A stretch of DNA of 64,000 nt from Cognatundibacterium oligocarboniphilum (lineage in GTDB: Bacteria; Pseudomonadota; Gammaproteobacteria; Burkholderiales; Burkholderiaceae_D), in contig NZ_JABXYJ010000003.1 in the NCBI RefSeq assembly GCF_013377855.1, positions 62,001-126,000 on the forward strand. Direction: 5' to 3'. The notes under the pieces were generated by a model. It saw only the letters and a list, made by a program, of their open reading frames with translations, was not told the origin of the DNA and did not search any database. Both the position numbers and the translations under genes were made by a program. Of the stretch, positions 47,003 through 56,214 are shown one piece after another. Every line of letters begins with the position of its first letter. Position 1 is the stretch's first letter.

Positions 47003-49843
47003 GTGAAATTGAAAACGATTGCCCATTGCATTGCCATCATCGGTCTGGCCAACGGGGCCGCAGCCTGGGCTCAGGAAAAAGCCAGTGACGGCGCCGCCGC
47101 GCAGCGGGTAGAAATTACCGGCAGCAGCATCAAACGCATCGCTGCCGAAGGCGCACTGCCGGTCGAGGTGATTACCCGCAAGCAGCTCGAAGCTGCCGGC
47201 ATCGTGACCGCGGAACAGTTGATCTCTACTCTCAATATCAACGGCAACGGTTCGGACAATCTCGCCAGTAATGCCGACGTTACATCCGGTGCGCAGCGTG
47301 GTAATAATGGTGCCACCTCGGCCAATCTGCGTGGTCAGGGCTCGGACAGCACACTGGTGTTGCTGAATGGCCGCCGCATCGCCACCCACGGCATGAAAGG
47401 CTCAGCAGTCGATTTGAACTCGGTCCCGATGGCAGCAGTCGAGCGCGTGGAAGTGCTGAAGGACGGCGCCTCCGCAATCTACGGTACGGATGCGATCGGT
47501 GGTGTGATCAATTTCATCCTGCGCAAAAATTACACCGGGCTGGAAGCCCAGGCATTCACCGATCTGACCCAGCAAAGCGGCGGTGATATTCACCGCGTGT
47601 CCGTGGTTGGCGGCTTCGGTAATCTGGACAGCGATGGCTATAATGTGCTGCTGACCGGCACCCACAGCGAAAACCAGGCGCTGCGCGGCAATCAGCGCTC
47701 GTTTGTGAACACCTTCCAGCCAGACCGCGGCCTGTCGGTCGACACGCGCGGCACACCGTTTGCCACGGTATTTGCCACTTCGCTGGCCAATACCATCATG
47801 AGCAACAAGAGCAATACCGGCCCGGTTTATCCCGGCACCACGCAGGCCATGAATGCCGTCAACGTGCTGAACCTGCCGGGCGGCGCGGGCTGCGGATCAG
47901 TGGACGGCATGGCCGCTTATGACTATAAAATCTGGGATGTCGCCTCTTCTAAATATGCCTGCGCCTGGGACACCGGCCGGGCTGCCGTTTTGCAGCAACC
48001 TGTCACAAACGATAATTTTGTTTCACGGGCGACCTTCAAAATTGGCGAACACCAGCTGTTTGCCGAACTGGTCGGCTCCCGTGTGGAAGTCGCCAAGAGC
48101 TTCTCACCAAATCAGGTTTCCCCCGGCTTGAACTTCCCGGCTTCGTCCTTCTATCCCAAAACCGGTGCCGCCTATGACTCAGTATTCAATGCCATTGCCG
48201 CCGTATTCCCCAACATCAAATCTAATTATGGATTACCGATTGCCTACCGCTGGCGCTGCATGGAATGCGGCAACCGGGAAATCTCCACCAAAACTGATGC
48301 GGCACGCCTGCAACTCGGCGCAGATGGTCAGATCGACAAATGGGATTACCGCGTCGGCCTGTCACGTGCTTACAGCGAATCGCAATCCACGCTGGGCAAT
48401 GGCTATCACTACACCGTGGCACTGGCGAACGCACTCGGCAGCGGCATCATCAATCCTTTCCTGATGCCAGGACAAAAACAAAGTCAGGCAGCAATGGACC
48501 TGATCGCCAGCACCTCTGCCAAAGGCGTTGTGCTATACGGCGGAAAAACCACGCTGACGCAGGCTGATGCCGCAGTATCCGGTGAGATTTTCAAATTGCC
48601 GGCAGGTGCCGTGATGGCTGCGATCGGTACCGATCTGCGTAAGGAAGAATATTCCTTTAACGGCGATGCCCGTGCCGCCAGTGCGCGTCCGGCCATCCTG
48701 AATGCACCGTTCGATGATGCCAATGCGCTGCCATCCGTCAGCCGCGATATTCGCGCCCTGTACGCCGAGTTCCTGGTTCCGCTCACCAAATCACTGGAAG
48801 TCACGCTTGCGGGCAGACAGGATCATTACAGCGGCTTTGGCAACACCTTCAATCCGAAAGTGGCTTTCCGTTTCACACCGGTAGAACAGCTGCTGTTCCG
48901 CGGTTCTTACAATACCGGCTTTCGTGCGCCATCGTTCAACCAGCTGTTTAACGGCGTCACCGAATCACCTTATTCCGGCAAGGATCTGGTTGATCCCGCG
49001 ACCTGCCCGAGCCTGAAAGCAGACAGCACCAAACCCGGCTGCGGTGTCATCACACCAAATACCCTGACCGGCGGCAAACCGAATCTGGGACCGGAAACGG
49101 CCAAGCAGGGCAGCATCGGTGTGGTCTGGGCGCCCAACCGCAGCTTCAGCGCCAATATGGACTTGTGGGAAATCCATAAGGAAAACACCATCACCTCGCT
49201 TGACCTGACGACCCTGCTGCAAAACTACAACTTGTTCCAGGCACAGTTCATCCGTGATGCCAGCGGCGCCATCGTGCAGATTGACCAGCGCTGGGTGAAT
49301 GCAGGCTCCAGCATCACACGGGGCATTGAAGTGGGTGCCAACGCCAATGGCGCTATCTGGAACGGAAAATGGACCGCAGCGATAGACGGCTCTTATCTGC
49401 TGGAGAAAAAATCACGCCCGAACGCCAATACCCCTTATGGCGCCAGCGAAGTCGGCCGTTTCATTTTCACCGGCGATCTCGGCCTGCGCTGGAAACACAC
49501 TGCCTATGTCACGTACTCAGAAGGCAGCTGGACGACGATGTTCTCGCAGATTTACCGATCCGGCTACAAGGATCAGGTACTGCCGGGTGTGGCAAACGGC
49601 CTGGTCACACCATCCAATTACAATCCGGATGTCAAACCATATTCGGTCTTCAATCTGAGCGTATCTTACAGCGGCATTAAAAACATGACGCTGATCGGCG
49701 GTATTAAAAACCTGCTGAACACCGATCCGCCATTTGCCATCACTTACGACAGCAATACCGGAGCCGGCAGCTCGTGGGAACCACGGGTCGCCGACCCGCG
49801 TGGCCGCTCATTCACGCTGATGGCGAATTACAAGTTCATGTAA
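47003..49843 (+). CDS. TonB-dependent outer-membrane receptor
   Basis: 946 residues with a signal peptide (MKLKTIAHCIAIIGLANGAAAWAQ). A TonB-box-like stretch (RVEITGSSIKRI) and a plug domain (EGALPVEVITRKQLEAAGIVTAEQLIST, NLRGQGSDSTLVLLNGRRI, ERVEVLKDGASAIYGTDAIGGVINFI) precede a 22-strand-type barrel. An extracellular cysteine pair is suggested by GAGCGSVDG and YACAWD. The barrel ends in NYKFM, not the usual terminal Phe. No adjacent uptake genes reveal the ligand; a terminator follows directly, so it is monocistronic. Confidence 0.94.
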   Translation: MKLKTIAHCIAIIGLANGAAAWAQEKASDGAAAQRVEITGSSIKRIAAEGALPVEVITRKQLEAAGIVTAEQLISTLNINGNGSDNLASNADVTSGAQRGNNGATSANLRGQGSDSTLVLLNGRRIATHGMKGSAVDLNSVPMAAVERVEVLKDGASAIYGTDAIGGVINFILRKNYTGLEAQAFTDLTQQSGGDIHRVSVVGGFGNLDSDGYNVLLTGTHSENQALRGNQRSFVNTFQPDRGLSVDTRGTPFATVFATSLANTIMSNKSNTGPVYPGTTQAMNAVNVLNLPGGAGCGSVDGMAAYDYKIWDVASSKYACAWDTGRAAVLQQPVTNDNFVSRATFKIGEHQLFAELVGSRVEVAKSFSPNQVSPGLNFPASSFYPKTGAAYDSVFNAIAAVFPNIKSNYGLPIAYRWRCMECGNREISTKTDAARLQLGADGQIDKWDYRVGLSRAYSESQSTLGNGYHYTVALANALGSGIINPFLMPGQKQSQAAMDLIASTSAKGVVLYGGKTTLTQADAAVSGEIFKLPAGAVMAAIGTDLRKEEYSFNGDARAASARPAILNAPFDDANALPSVSRDIRALYAEFLVPLTKSLEVTLAGRQDHYSGFGNTFNPKVAFRFTPVEQLLFRGSYNTGFRAPSFNQLFNGVTESPYSGKDLVDPATCPSLKADSTKPGCGVITPNTLTGGKPNLGPETAKQGSIGVVWAPNRSFSANMDLWEIHKENTITSLDLTTLLQNYNLFQAQFIRDASGAIVQIDQRWVNAGSSITRGIEVGANANGAIWNGKWTAAIDGSYLLEKKSRPNANTPYGASEVGRFIFTGDLGLRWKHTAYVTYSEGSWTTMFSQIYRSGYKDQVLPGVANGLVTPSNYNPDVKPYSVFNLSVSYSGIKNMTLIGGIKNLLNTDPPFAITYDSNTGAGSSWEPRVADPRGRSFTLMANYKFM

Positions 49844-49880
49844 CTCTTTCAACGCCATCCAGGATGTATTGAAAACAGCG

Positions 49881-49909
49881 CGGCAAGGAGAAATCCTTGC
49901 CGTTTTTTT
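49881..49909 (+). terminator. Intrinsic terminator of the TonB receptor gene
   Basis: A 9-bp stem CGGCAAGGA / TCCTTGCCG with a GAAA loop is followed by seven T. Confidence 0.93.
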
Positions 49910-50023
49910 ATAATTTTTTCCTCCACATCGCATCATCACCGCACAGGCAACGTGGAAGTCCGCTGTCAACATAGCGAAAAGACACGATCCCGTCATGATC
50001 GCTTGCTAAACTCACGATGTCGT

Positions 50024-50054
50024 CTATTTGCACCAATTATATTTGTCCAAATAG
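50024..50054. promoter_or_regulatory. Inverted-repeat operator candidate before the MarR gene
   Basis: CTATTTG and CAAATAG are separated by 17 bases (24-bp centre to centre) and overlap the likely promoter (TACACT -10 word at 50061). They lie just upstream of the marR-type start, where autorepression would be expected. Confidence 0.35.
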
Positions 50055-50086
50055 ATATGCTACACTAGCAGGATAGGAGGATTTGC

Positions 50087-50629
50087 ATGCCAAGAAAAGC
50101 TGTCGCGCAAAAAAAACCGTCGGCCAATCTGTTGTCAGAGCAGGAAAATGCACAGAGTGCAGCGCCGGATTTGCGTCTGGAAACGCTCAAAAAAATCCGG
50201 ATTATGATTCGAGCAGCACAACAGCATTCGCTCTGGATAGAAAAGCAGTGCGGCATCAATGGTGCCCAGCTGTGGATTATCCAGGAATTGCAGGAAGCAG
50301 CCGGTTTGCGGGTGGGTGAAATTGCGAAACGTTTGTCCATCCACCAGACGACCACCAGCAATCTGCTCGATGGACTGGTGAAAAAAGGGTATGTAAATAA
50401 AGAGCGCGATCCGGAAGATCAGCGGGTAGTGAAAGTGCATCTGACCAGTCAGGGAAAATCTCTGCTGAAACGTGCGCCGCAACCAGCCAGAGGACTGCTG
50501 CCGGAAGCCATGCGGAAAATGAGTGACGACAGCATCGTCAGCCTGCATGCGGGATTGCAGGAAATACTCGACAGCATGGATGCGCTGGATGAAGGATTCG
50601 CCCTGTTGCCACTACCCTTCACGATGTAG
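50087..50629 (+). CDS. MarR-family transcriptional regulator
   Basis: 180 residues. The winged helix is QLWIIQELQEAAGLRVGEIAKRLSIHQTTTSNLLDGLVKKGYVNKERDPEDQRVVKVHLT, with the conserved DxR in the wing (DPEDQR). A 30-residue N-terminal extension is basic and then Gln/Ala-rich. A GGAGGA sequence lies about 12 bases upstream. It stands alone between the TonB receptor and a Pal-like gene; the target is unknown and may be itself. Confidence 0.9.
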   Translation: MPRKAVAQKKPSANLLSEQENAQSAAPDLRLETLKKIRIMIRAAQQHSLWIEKQCGINGAQLWIIQELQEAAGLRVGEIAKRLSIHQTTTSNLLDGLVKKGYVNKERDPEDQRVVKVHLTSQGKSLLKRAPQPARGLLPEAMRKMSDDSIVSLHAGLQEILDSMDALDEGFALLPLPFTM

Positions 50630-50759
50630 GGCAGCAGCAAGGTGTCAAGGTTTGCAGTAAAAAGTCACGACTGATTTGAGGGAATTCAGCCGTGACCTGT
50701 TCTGATAACGGTCAGAAATTGTTATTCCCCAAAACCAGATCCCAAAAGAGGAAATTTCC

Positions 50760-51287
50760 ATGCGCTCTATTTATCAGGTATCCACCATCAGCCTCGCAGC
50801 ATTATTCATGGCAGCCTGCAGCTCGCCAGTGAAAGTCGCTGAACAGCCCGCAGCTCCAGTTGCCACCGTGGCAAAACCAGCACCGGACACACGTGCCGTT
50901 GCTCCCGTCACCGCACCAGTTGTCGATCCGCTGGATGATCCGAAAAACATCCTGTCCAAGCGCAGCGTTTATTTCGACTTCGATAAATACAATGTGAAGC
51001 CTGAATTCAATGCGCTGGTCGAAGCACACGGCAAATACGTCAGCAGCAGCAAAACCAAAAAAGTTATGATCCAGGGTAATACGGATGAACGCGGCGGCAG
51101 CGAATACAATCTGGCGCTCGGTCAGAAGCGCGCTGAAGCAGTGCGTAAAGCAATGGTAATCTCCGGTGCGGCAGATGCCCAGCTGGAATCCGTCTCTTAC
51201 GGTAAAGAAAAGCCAAAAGCAGCTGGTCATGATGAAGCGGCATGGGCAGAAAACCGCCGTGCAGATATCGTCTACGTCGCCAAGTAA
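50760..51287 (+). CDS. Pal-like OmpA-family lipoprotein
   Basis: 175 residues. The lipoprotein signal ends MAAC with Cys20, followed by an Ala/Pro linker. The OmpA/Pal domain (VYFDFDKYNVKPEFNALVEAHGKYV, IQGNTDERGGSEYNLALGQKRAEAVRKAM, NRRADIVY) binds peptidoglycan. TDERGGSEYN is close to Pal itself. The tol-pal genes that normally accompany pal are not beside it, so it is either a second copy or a displaced pal. A strong hairpin follows. Confidence 0.88.
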   Translation: MRSIYQVSTISLAALFMAACSSPVKVAEQPAAPVATVAKPAPDTRAVAPVTAPVVDPLDDPKNILSKRSVYFDFDKYNVKPEFNALVEAHGKYVSSSKTKKVMIQGNTDERGGSEYNLALGQKRAEAVRKAMVISGAADAQLESVSYGKEKPKAAGHDEAAWAENRRADIVYVAK

Positions 51288-51297
51288 TTTTGGAAAC

Positions 51298-51326
51298 CCC
51301 ATCGCGGCGCGCGTCGCCGCGATGGG
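51298..51326 (+). other. Strong GC hairpin after the Pal-like gene
   Basis: A 12-bp perfect stem (CCCATCGCGGCG and its complement) with a 5-base loop lies 11 bases after the stop. No T run follows, so it may stabilise the mRNA 3' end or act as a weak terminator. Confidence 0.6.
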
Positions 51327-51400
51327 CAAGGTTACTACTCCATCACCGGCCAACCGGCCACCAGCCCATTTTCAATGCGCAAAATGGCGCATGAAAATAC

Positions 51401-51916
51401 TCATTGCACAGACACAGACTGCGCTTCCGGATTCAATGCCGTGATCGCATGGTGAATGGCATTTTTCTCCAGCATTGGCAAAGGTAATGCCACAAAATTG
51501 CTGACACAGCCCATGATTTGCCGGAACACGTGATGAAAAGCGGCACGCTTTACTTCATCACTACCCTCTGCCAACGCCGGATCAGCAAATCCCCAGTGCG
51601 CCGTCAATGGATGGCCTGGCCAGACCGGGCAAATTTCTCCCGCAGCATCGTCGCAGACCGTGATAATAAAATCCATCTCCGGCACATCCGTTGCTGCAAA
51701 TTCATTCCAGCTTTTGCTACGCAGATTCTGCAAGGGATAAGATGTCTCCCGAATCTGCTCAAGCGCCAGCGGATGCACCACGCCAGTCGGAAAACTGCCT
51801 GCAGAAAATCCGCGGAACCGGCCATGCCCCATGGTATTCAGCAGCGCCTCTGCCATAATACTGCGCGCTGAATTGCCGGTGCACAAAAACAATACGTTAT
51901 AGACTTTGTCGCTCAT
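51401..51916 (-). CDS. arsC: Arsenate reductase, low-molecular-weight phosphatase type
   Basis: 171 residues from the ATG at 51916. The P-loop is FLCTGNSARSIMAE with nucleophile Cys12. The downstream WNEFAATDVPEMDFIITVCDD, then EICPVWPGHPLTAHWGFADPA, is typical of proteobacterial ArsC of the LMW-phosphatase fold. It reduces arsenate to arsenite. No ars regulator, efflux pump or ArsH gene is adjacent, so it is an orphan; a tyrosine-phosphatase role is a weaker alternative. Confidence 0.88.
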   Translation of the reverse strand: MSDKVYNVLFLCTGNSARSIMAEALLNTMGHGRFRGFSAGSFPTGVVHPLALEQIRETSYPLQNLRSKSWNEFAATDVPEMDFIITVCDDAAGEICPVWPGHPLTAHWGFADPALAEGSDEVKRAAFHHVFRQIMGCVSNFVALPLPMLEKNAIHHAITALNPEAQSVSVQ

Positions 51917-52133
51917 TGCGTTCTCTTTTTTTGATTGATTTTTTACTCTGATCAGCATCCGGTTTTTGCGCATCAGGAGCAAACGGTCTTTGCAGAATCA
52001 GATTCTGCCCAACATGATAAGGCTGACTGTTTCTGATATTAGAAATAATTTACGTACTTGTCACGTAATGATTGCGTGAAGCAGCACAGAGATTCGCTAC
52101 AGCGATGGTGATCGCAGCCGCTGCGACCGGTTT

Positions 52134-52712
52134 TTAATGCGCGTTTTCAGCGAGCATCTGTTCCAGCCCGGCTTCACCGATCAAGACAGCTGTTCCGGGA
52201 CCGATCCGGTCGAACAGGGTAATAATGTCTGCCGAACGCATACGGATACAACCGTAGCTGGCCGGAGTGCCAAGCAGGCTTTCCTGCGGTGTGCCGTGGA
52301 TATAGATGAAGCGTGCATACGCATTCTGGTTACGCTCTTCGGTACCGCGCAACCACAAAATCCGGGTCACCACCGGATCGCGGCCCGGCGCATCAATCCC
52401 CACAATTTCACCGGTCGGGATACGGTCTTTGAATACGGTTCCGGCGGGCGTATCACCACCGATTTTTTCCGCCACCTCCATCCTGCCGCCGGGTGTCATA
52501 TAACTATCCGGCATATCACCGATCCCGCGCTGTGCCGTCGAAACAGGATAAAGTGCGACAATCTTCCCGTCTTCCAGTAATGCCATCTGCTGTTCCGGCA
52601 CGGAAATCAGTAACCGGTGGCGCTGGTCGCGCAACATCTCACCAGTCGGCAACTGGCATGCAGACAGGAAAACCGCCATCAGCAGCAACGGAAAGCAACG
52701 GGGACACCGCAT
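52134..52712 (-). CDS. L,D-transpeptidase (YkuD) lipoprotein
   Basis: 192 residues. The lipobox LSAC has Cys19. The YkuD domain runs from about residue 33 (LISVPEQQMALLEDGKIVALYPVSTAQRG) and ends with the catalytic pair HGTP and SYGCIRM. Such enzymes form 3-3 cross-links or attach lipoproteins to peptidoglycan; some act as hydrolases. A GGAG ribosome site precedes the ATG. It is divergent from murQ, with 176 bases between, and marks the left edge of the cell-wall locus. Confidence 0.9.
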   Translation of the reverse strand: MRCPRCFPLLLMAVFLSACQLPTGEMLRDQRHRLLISVPEQQMALLEDGKIVALYPVSTAQRGIGDMPDSYMTPGGRMEVAEKIGGDTPAGTVFKDRIPTGEIVGIDAPGRDPVVTRILWLRGTEERNQNAYARFIYIHGTPQESLLGTPASYGCIRMRSADIITLFDRIGPGTAVLIGEAGLEQMLAENAH

Positions 52713-52888
52713 GGAATATTCTCCGGATCAGAAGATGGTGACGATACAGCATAACGAAGCGTGATTGCGATGGCTAATGTTGATTTCCCGGTGTTGCATT
52801 ACCTGCGGTTATGACTGCGTGATCAGCTTTCATTGGTTGACTACCGATCGCAACGTTAAGGTAAAAGGGTTTGACGGAGAAAGACACC

Positions 52889-53824
52889 ATGCTGAATACG
52901 GAAACCCCCAGCAGCCTGCATACGGCACTGGACACCTACCCGACCGCAACGCTGACGGCGGTGCTGATCGACGATCAGTATCATGCGGTACGGGCAGTCC
53001 GTGCAGTCGCTGCCCGGATTGCACAGGCCGTCGATGCGGCATTGCCACGGATACAGGCCGGTGGACGGCTGATTTATGCCGGTGCCGGCACATCAGGCAG
53101 GCTCGGCGTATTGGATGGTGTGGAACTGCTGCCAACCTTTTCCTGGCCCAATGAACGCGCCATCGGCCTGTTAGCCGGCGGGCAGCAGGCAATGTTCATC
53201 GCTATCGAGGGTGCCGAAGACAATACGGAACAGGGTGCCGCAGATATCGCTCATCTGCAGCCGCAAGCGGACGATGTGGTGCTGCTGATTGCCGCATCCG
53301 GCACGACGCCATACGTTCTCGGTGCACTGCATGCTGCACGCGCCGCCGGTGCGTTGACCATCGGGCTGGCGAATAATCCAGCCACACCGCTGCTGCTGAC
53401 GGCGGAAATCGGCATCGGATTAGATACCGGCAATGAACTGATTTCCGGCAGTACCCGATTAAAGGCTGGCACCGCTCAGAAAATAGCATTGAACACGTTT
53501 TCCACCGCACTGATGGTGAAGCTGCACAAGGTTTACGGCAACCTGATGGTGGATGTGAAACCGACCAATGTGAAGCTGCTGCGCCGTACCGTCAGCCTCA
53601 CCATGCATGCGACAGGGCATGATGAGAAAACCTGCCGCCGGATTCTGGAAGAATGCGATTTCCACGTCAAGACGGCCATCGTAGCGCTGCAGCGCCGTAT
53701 CAGCGTCAGCGCTGCCGGGCAATTACTGGAACAGCATCGGGGTGACGTGCGCAGTGCGCTGGAATCAGCCATTCCAGATGCGCCGCACATGTACCATCGT
53801 GCGGATGAAAAGCTTTCACCGTAA
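52889..53824 (+). CDS. murQ: N-acetylmuramic acid 6-phosphate etherase
   Basis: 311 residues from the ATG at 52889, with GGAG 9 bases upstream; a TTG at 52871 is less likely. The SIS domain is GRLIYAGAGTSGRLGVLDGVELLPTF. Glu79 and Glu110 correspond to the catalytic glutamates of E. coli MurQ. Further motifs are LLIAASGTTPYVLGAL, ISGSTRLKAGTAQKIALNTFST and the C-terminal helical UBA-like part. It splits MurNAc-6-phosphate into GlcNAc-6-phosphate and lactate in the cytosol. A LysR gene follows on the same strand. Confidence 0.95.
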   Translation: MLNTETPSSLHTALDTYPTATLTAVLIDDQYHAVRAVRAVAARIAQAVDAALPRIQAGGRLIYAGAGTSGRLGVLDGVELLPTFSWPNERAIGLLAGGQQAMFIAIEGAEDNTEQGAADIAHLQPQADDVVLLIAASGTTPYVLGALHAARAAGALTIGLANNPATPLLLTAEIGIGLDTGNELISGSTRLKAGTAQKIALNTFSTALMVKLHKVYGNLMVDVKPTNVKLLRRTVSLTMHATGHDEKTCRRILEECDFHVKTAIVALQRRISVSAAGQLLEQHRGDVRSALESAIPDAPHMYHRADEKLSP

Positions 53825-53898
53825 CGGTCACGGCAACAATCCGCGCTGCAGGTACAATCGCGGAACGGACACATCTCATTTCAGCCATTCACGCCACC

Positions 53899-54807
53899 AT
53901 GCGATTACGCCACATTGAAGTTTTTCATGCAATTATGCAGGCGGGCACCATCAGCGGAGCCGCACAGTTACTGAATATTTCCCAGCCTGCCGCCACCAAG
54001 GTATTACAGCATTGCGAACTGCAACTCGGTCTGAAACTGTTTGAGCGCATCAAAGGCAAACTGCATCCGACACCGGAAGCACATCAGCTGTTTATCGAAG
54101 TCGATAAGCTCAACCGCGATCTGCAATCAGTGCGCCGCCTTGCCAATAATCTCAAGAACCATCCGGATGAAGCGGTACGGCTGGCATCGACACCCACCTT
54201 GTCGGTCACGGTGATTCCGGCTGCCCTGGCCGCATGGCGCGCCAGATTTCCACAAATTCACTGCACGCTCGCAACCCATCACACCAGCGATATGGTCAAT
54301 GCCTTGCTGCTTGGCGATGTGGATTTTGCGTTTTCGCTCTACGACCCGTGCCATCCGAATCTGGCTTCCGAGCCGCTGGTACGCGGCAGCATGACAGCGA
54401 TTGCACCGATGGGCAGCTGGTCGCGCAAGCTGGACAATCAGCCGCTGCCAGTCGCCGACTTGCCGAAAAACCTGATTACGCTTGATCTCGACGATCATCT
54501 GGTCAGCCGCGTCATGGATACCTGTGAAGAACAAGGTATCCGTTTTAATTCCTATACCGAGGTGCAGACTTATGTACTGGCGCGCACACTGGTCGAGCTG
54601 GGTGCCGGCGCAGCAGTCATCGATCCGTTTACTGCCGCCACCGCCAATCACGATAAAGTACAATGCCGCCCGATGTCACCACAGGTTCCTGTCGATTTAT
54701 TTTTGCTAACGAAAAAATCGACTCCCCTATCCCGTTCAGCCCGCGCATTTGTCGACTGCGTGCAGATGGCAGGCAGCACCTGCATCGCCAGAACAAGCGG
54801 AGAATAA
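53899..54807 (+). CDS. LysR-family transcriptional regulator linked to murQ
   Basis: 302 residues. The HTH is MRLRHIEVFHAIMQAGTISGAAQLLNISQPAATKVLQHCE; the effector domain follows (RLASTPTLSVTVIPAALAAWRARFP). It lies 74 bases after murQ on the same strand and tail-to-tail with the serine hydrolase gene. E. coli murQ is controlled by the RpiR-type MurR, so a LysR here would be a different control logic. The effector may be a muropeptide or amino sugar (inference). Confidence 0.9.
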   Translation: MRLRHIEVFHAIMQAGTISGAAQLLNISQPAATKVLQHCELQLGLKLFERIKGKLHPTPEAHQLFIEVDKLNRDLQSVRRLANNLKNHPDEAVRLASTPTLSVTVIPAALAAWRARFPQIHCTLATHHTSDMVNALLLGDVDFAFSLYDPCHPNLASEPLVRGSMTAIAPMGSWSRKLDNQPLPVADLPKNLITLDLDDHLVSRVMDTCEEQGIRFNSYTEVQTYVLARTLVELGAGAAVIDPFTAATANHDKVQCRPMSPQVPVDLFLLTKKSTPLSRSARAFVDCVQMAGSTCIARTSGE

Positions 54808-54852
54808 TTTATCCGGCACGTACCGCCGGTACCGTAGCAAACCTGCTCGTCT

Positions 54853-56214
54853 TCAGTACAAAGTCTCTGCCAGGACACCCAGAATCTGCTCTTCCCAGCG
54901 GTTCATGCTGGAATACAGGCCGGGATTCTGTTCCGGATCGGCACCGGTACCGCCAGTCATATAAATGATGCCATTGCGCTGCACCGGATCAAAGATAAAA
55001 CCGGACTGCAAACCATAAGCAAAACCCAGATGACCGACGCCGGTCATCCCTTGCGGTTGACCCGGCAATGGCGGCGTCATACGGTCGCCGTGCGCACCGT
55101 CGCGGGTGCCGGTGAATACCTGCATGCCCAGCGCCCATGACTGAAACAAACCATGATAACTGTCACCATTCGTCTGGGCATCTGCCTGATAACGCCATTG
55201 CGGTGCGATCATCGTCCGGACCGAAGCAGGCTGCAGCAGACGGACGCCATCCAGCTCCCCCTGCTGCATCAACATCAGCATGATGCGGCTCAATCCGCGT
55301 GCGCTGATGCGCAGCCCGCCCTGCGGACTGAACAGAGTCGCATTGCTGCCCGGCTGATAATCCAGCAGATAGGGCCTGGCCGCGGGTGCCTGCTGATGGT
55401 AGTCATCGACTTGTGCAACCCAGGGACCAGCGCTATCCCAGCGCTCCTGCACCTGTTTGCGGTACAGCGTCGCTAACTGTGCGAGCTGCGCCGGAGCCAG
55501 ATTCGCCGGATGAAAACTGCCGCAGATCTGCAGCGGTTCCAGCACCAGTTGCTGCATCAGCAGATCAAAACGCTGACCGGAAACCGCCTCCATGACAGAA
55601 CCGATGACGCCCCAGTTCAGATTCACATAGCTGAAGAAGCTGCCGGGCCGGAAATCGCGTCCGCTGGCATCCGGTGCTGCCCACGGCGAAGCATCGCTGC
55701 CAGCCGCGCCCTGCAAGACGCGCCGCAAGCTCATGTCTGGCGGGAAGTTATAACCGGCATCATCTCTCAACGAAGAAGTGTGACTCAGCAGCATGCGCAG
55801 CGTGATCGCTGAATCAGGATAATGCGGATTACGCACTCGATATCCCAGATAGCGGCTGATATCTTCATCCAGATCGAGACTGTGCTGCTCCACCAGGCGC
55901 ATCACACCTATTGCCGTTACCATTTTAGAGACCGAGGCAACGCGGTACAGGGTTGCTGCATTCGCAGGCAGATGGTGGGCAGACTGTGTCGGATCGATAT
56001 AACGCTCGCCGAATTGTTGTTCATACACAATCTGTCCATTGCGTATCGTCAGCACCGACAGACTTGCCAACGGCCGTTGCGGATCACGCTGGATGGCGCG
56101 CAGTTTTTCAGTCACAGTCGGAAAGAATGTGCGGAGCGCCTCGTCGTCCGCCGACTGAGCCGATGAAATCATCATCAACGTGACAAGTACAGAGAATGTT
56201 GTCCGCATCATCAA
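54853..56214 (-). CDS. Serine hydrolase of the beta-lactamase/PBP fold
   Basis: 453 residues with a signal peptide ending near SSAQSA. SxxK is in YRVASVSKMVTAIGVMRLVEQ, and the tyrosine-type second motif is in SYVNLNWGVIGSVME. The third region is not a classical KTG; HLGFAYG may replace it. The family (class C beta-lactamase, AmpH, D-aminopeptidase, esterase) acts on D-Ala-containing peptides or esters in the periplasm. Its start overlaps the upstream VanX-type gene by 4 bases, linking it to D-Ala-D-Ala metabolism. Confidence 0.87.
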   Translation of the reverse strand: MMMRTTFSVLVTLMMISSAQSADDEALRTFFPTVTEKLRAIQRDPQRPLASLSVLTIRNGQIVYEQQFGERYIDPTQSAHHLPANAATLYRVASVSKMVTAIGVMRLVEQHSLDLDEDISRYLGYRVRNPHYPDSAITLRMLLSHTSSLRDDAGYNFPPDMSLRRVLQGAAGSDASPWAAPDASGRDFRPGSFFSYVNLNWGVIGSVMEAVSGQRFDLLMQQLVLEPLQICGSFHPANLAPAQLAQLATLYRKQVQERWDSAGPWVAQVDDYHQQAPAARPYLLDYQPGSNATLFSPQGGLRISARGLSRIMLMLMQQGELDGVRLLQPASVRTMIAPQWRYQADAQTNGDSYHGLFQSWALGMQVFTGTRDGAHGDRMTPPLPGQPQGMTGVGHLGFAYGLQSGFIFDPVQRNGIIYMTGGTGADPEQNPGLYSSMNRWEEQILGVLAETLY

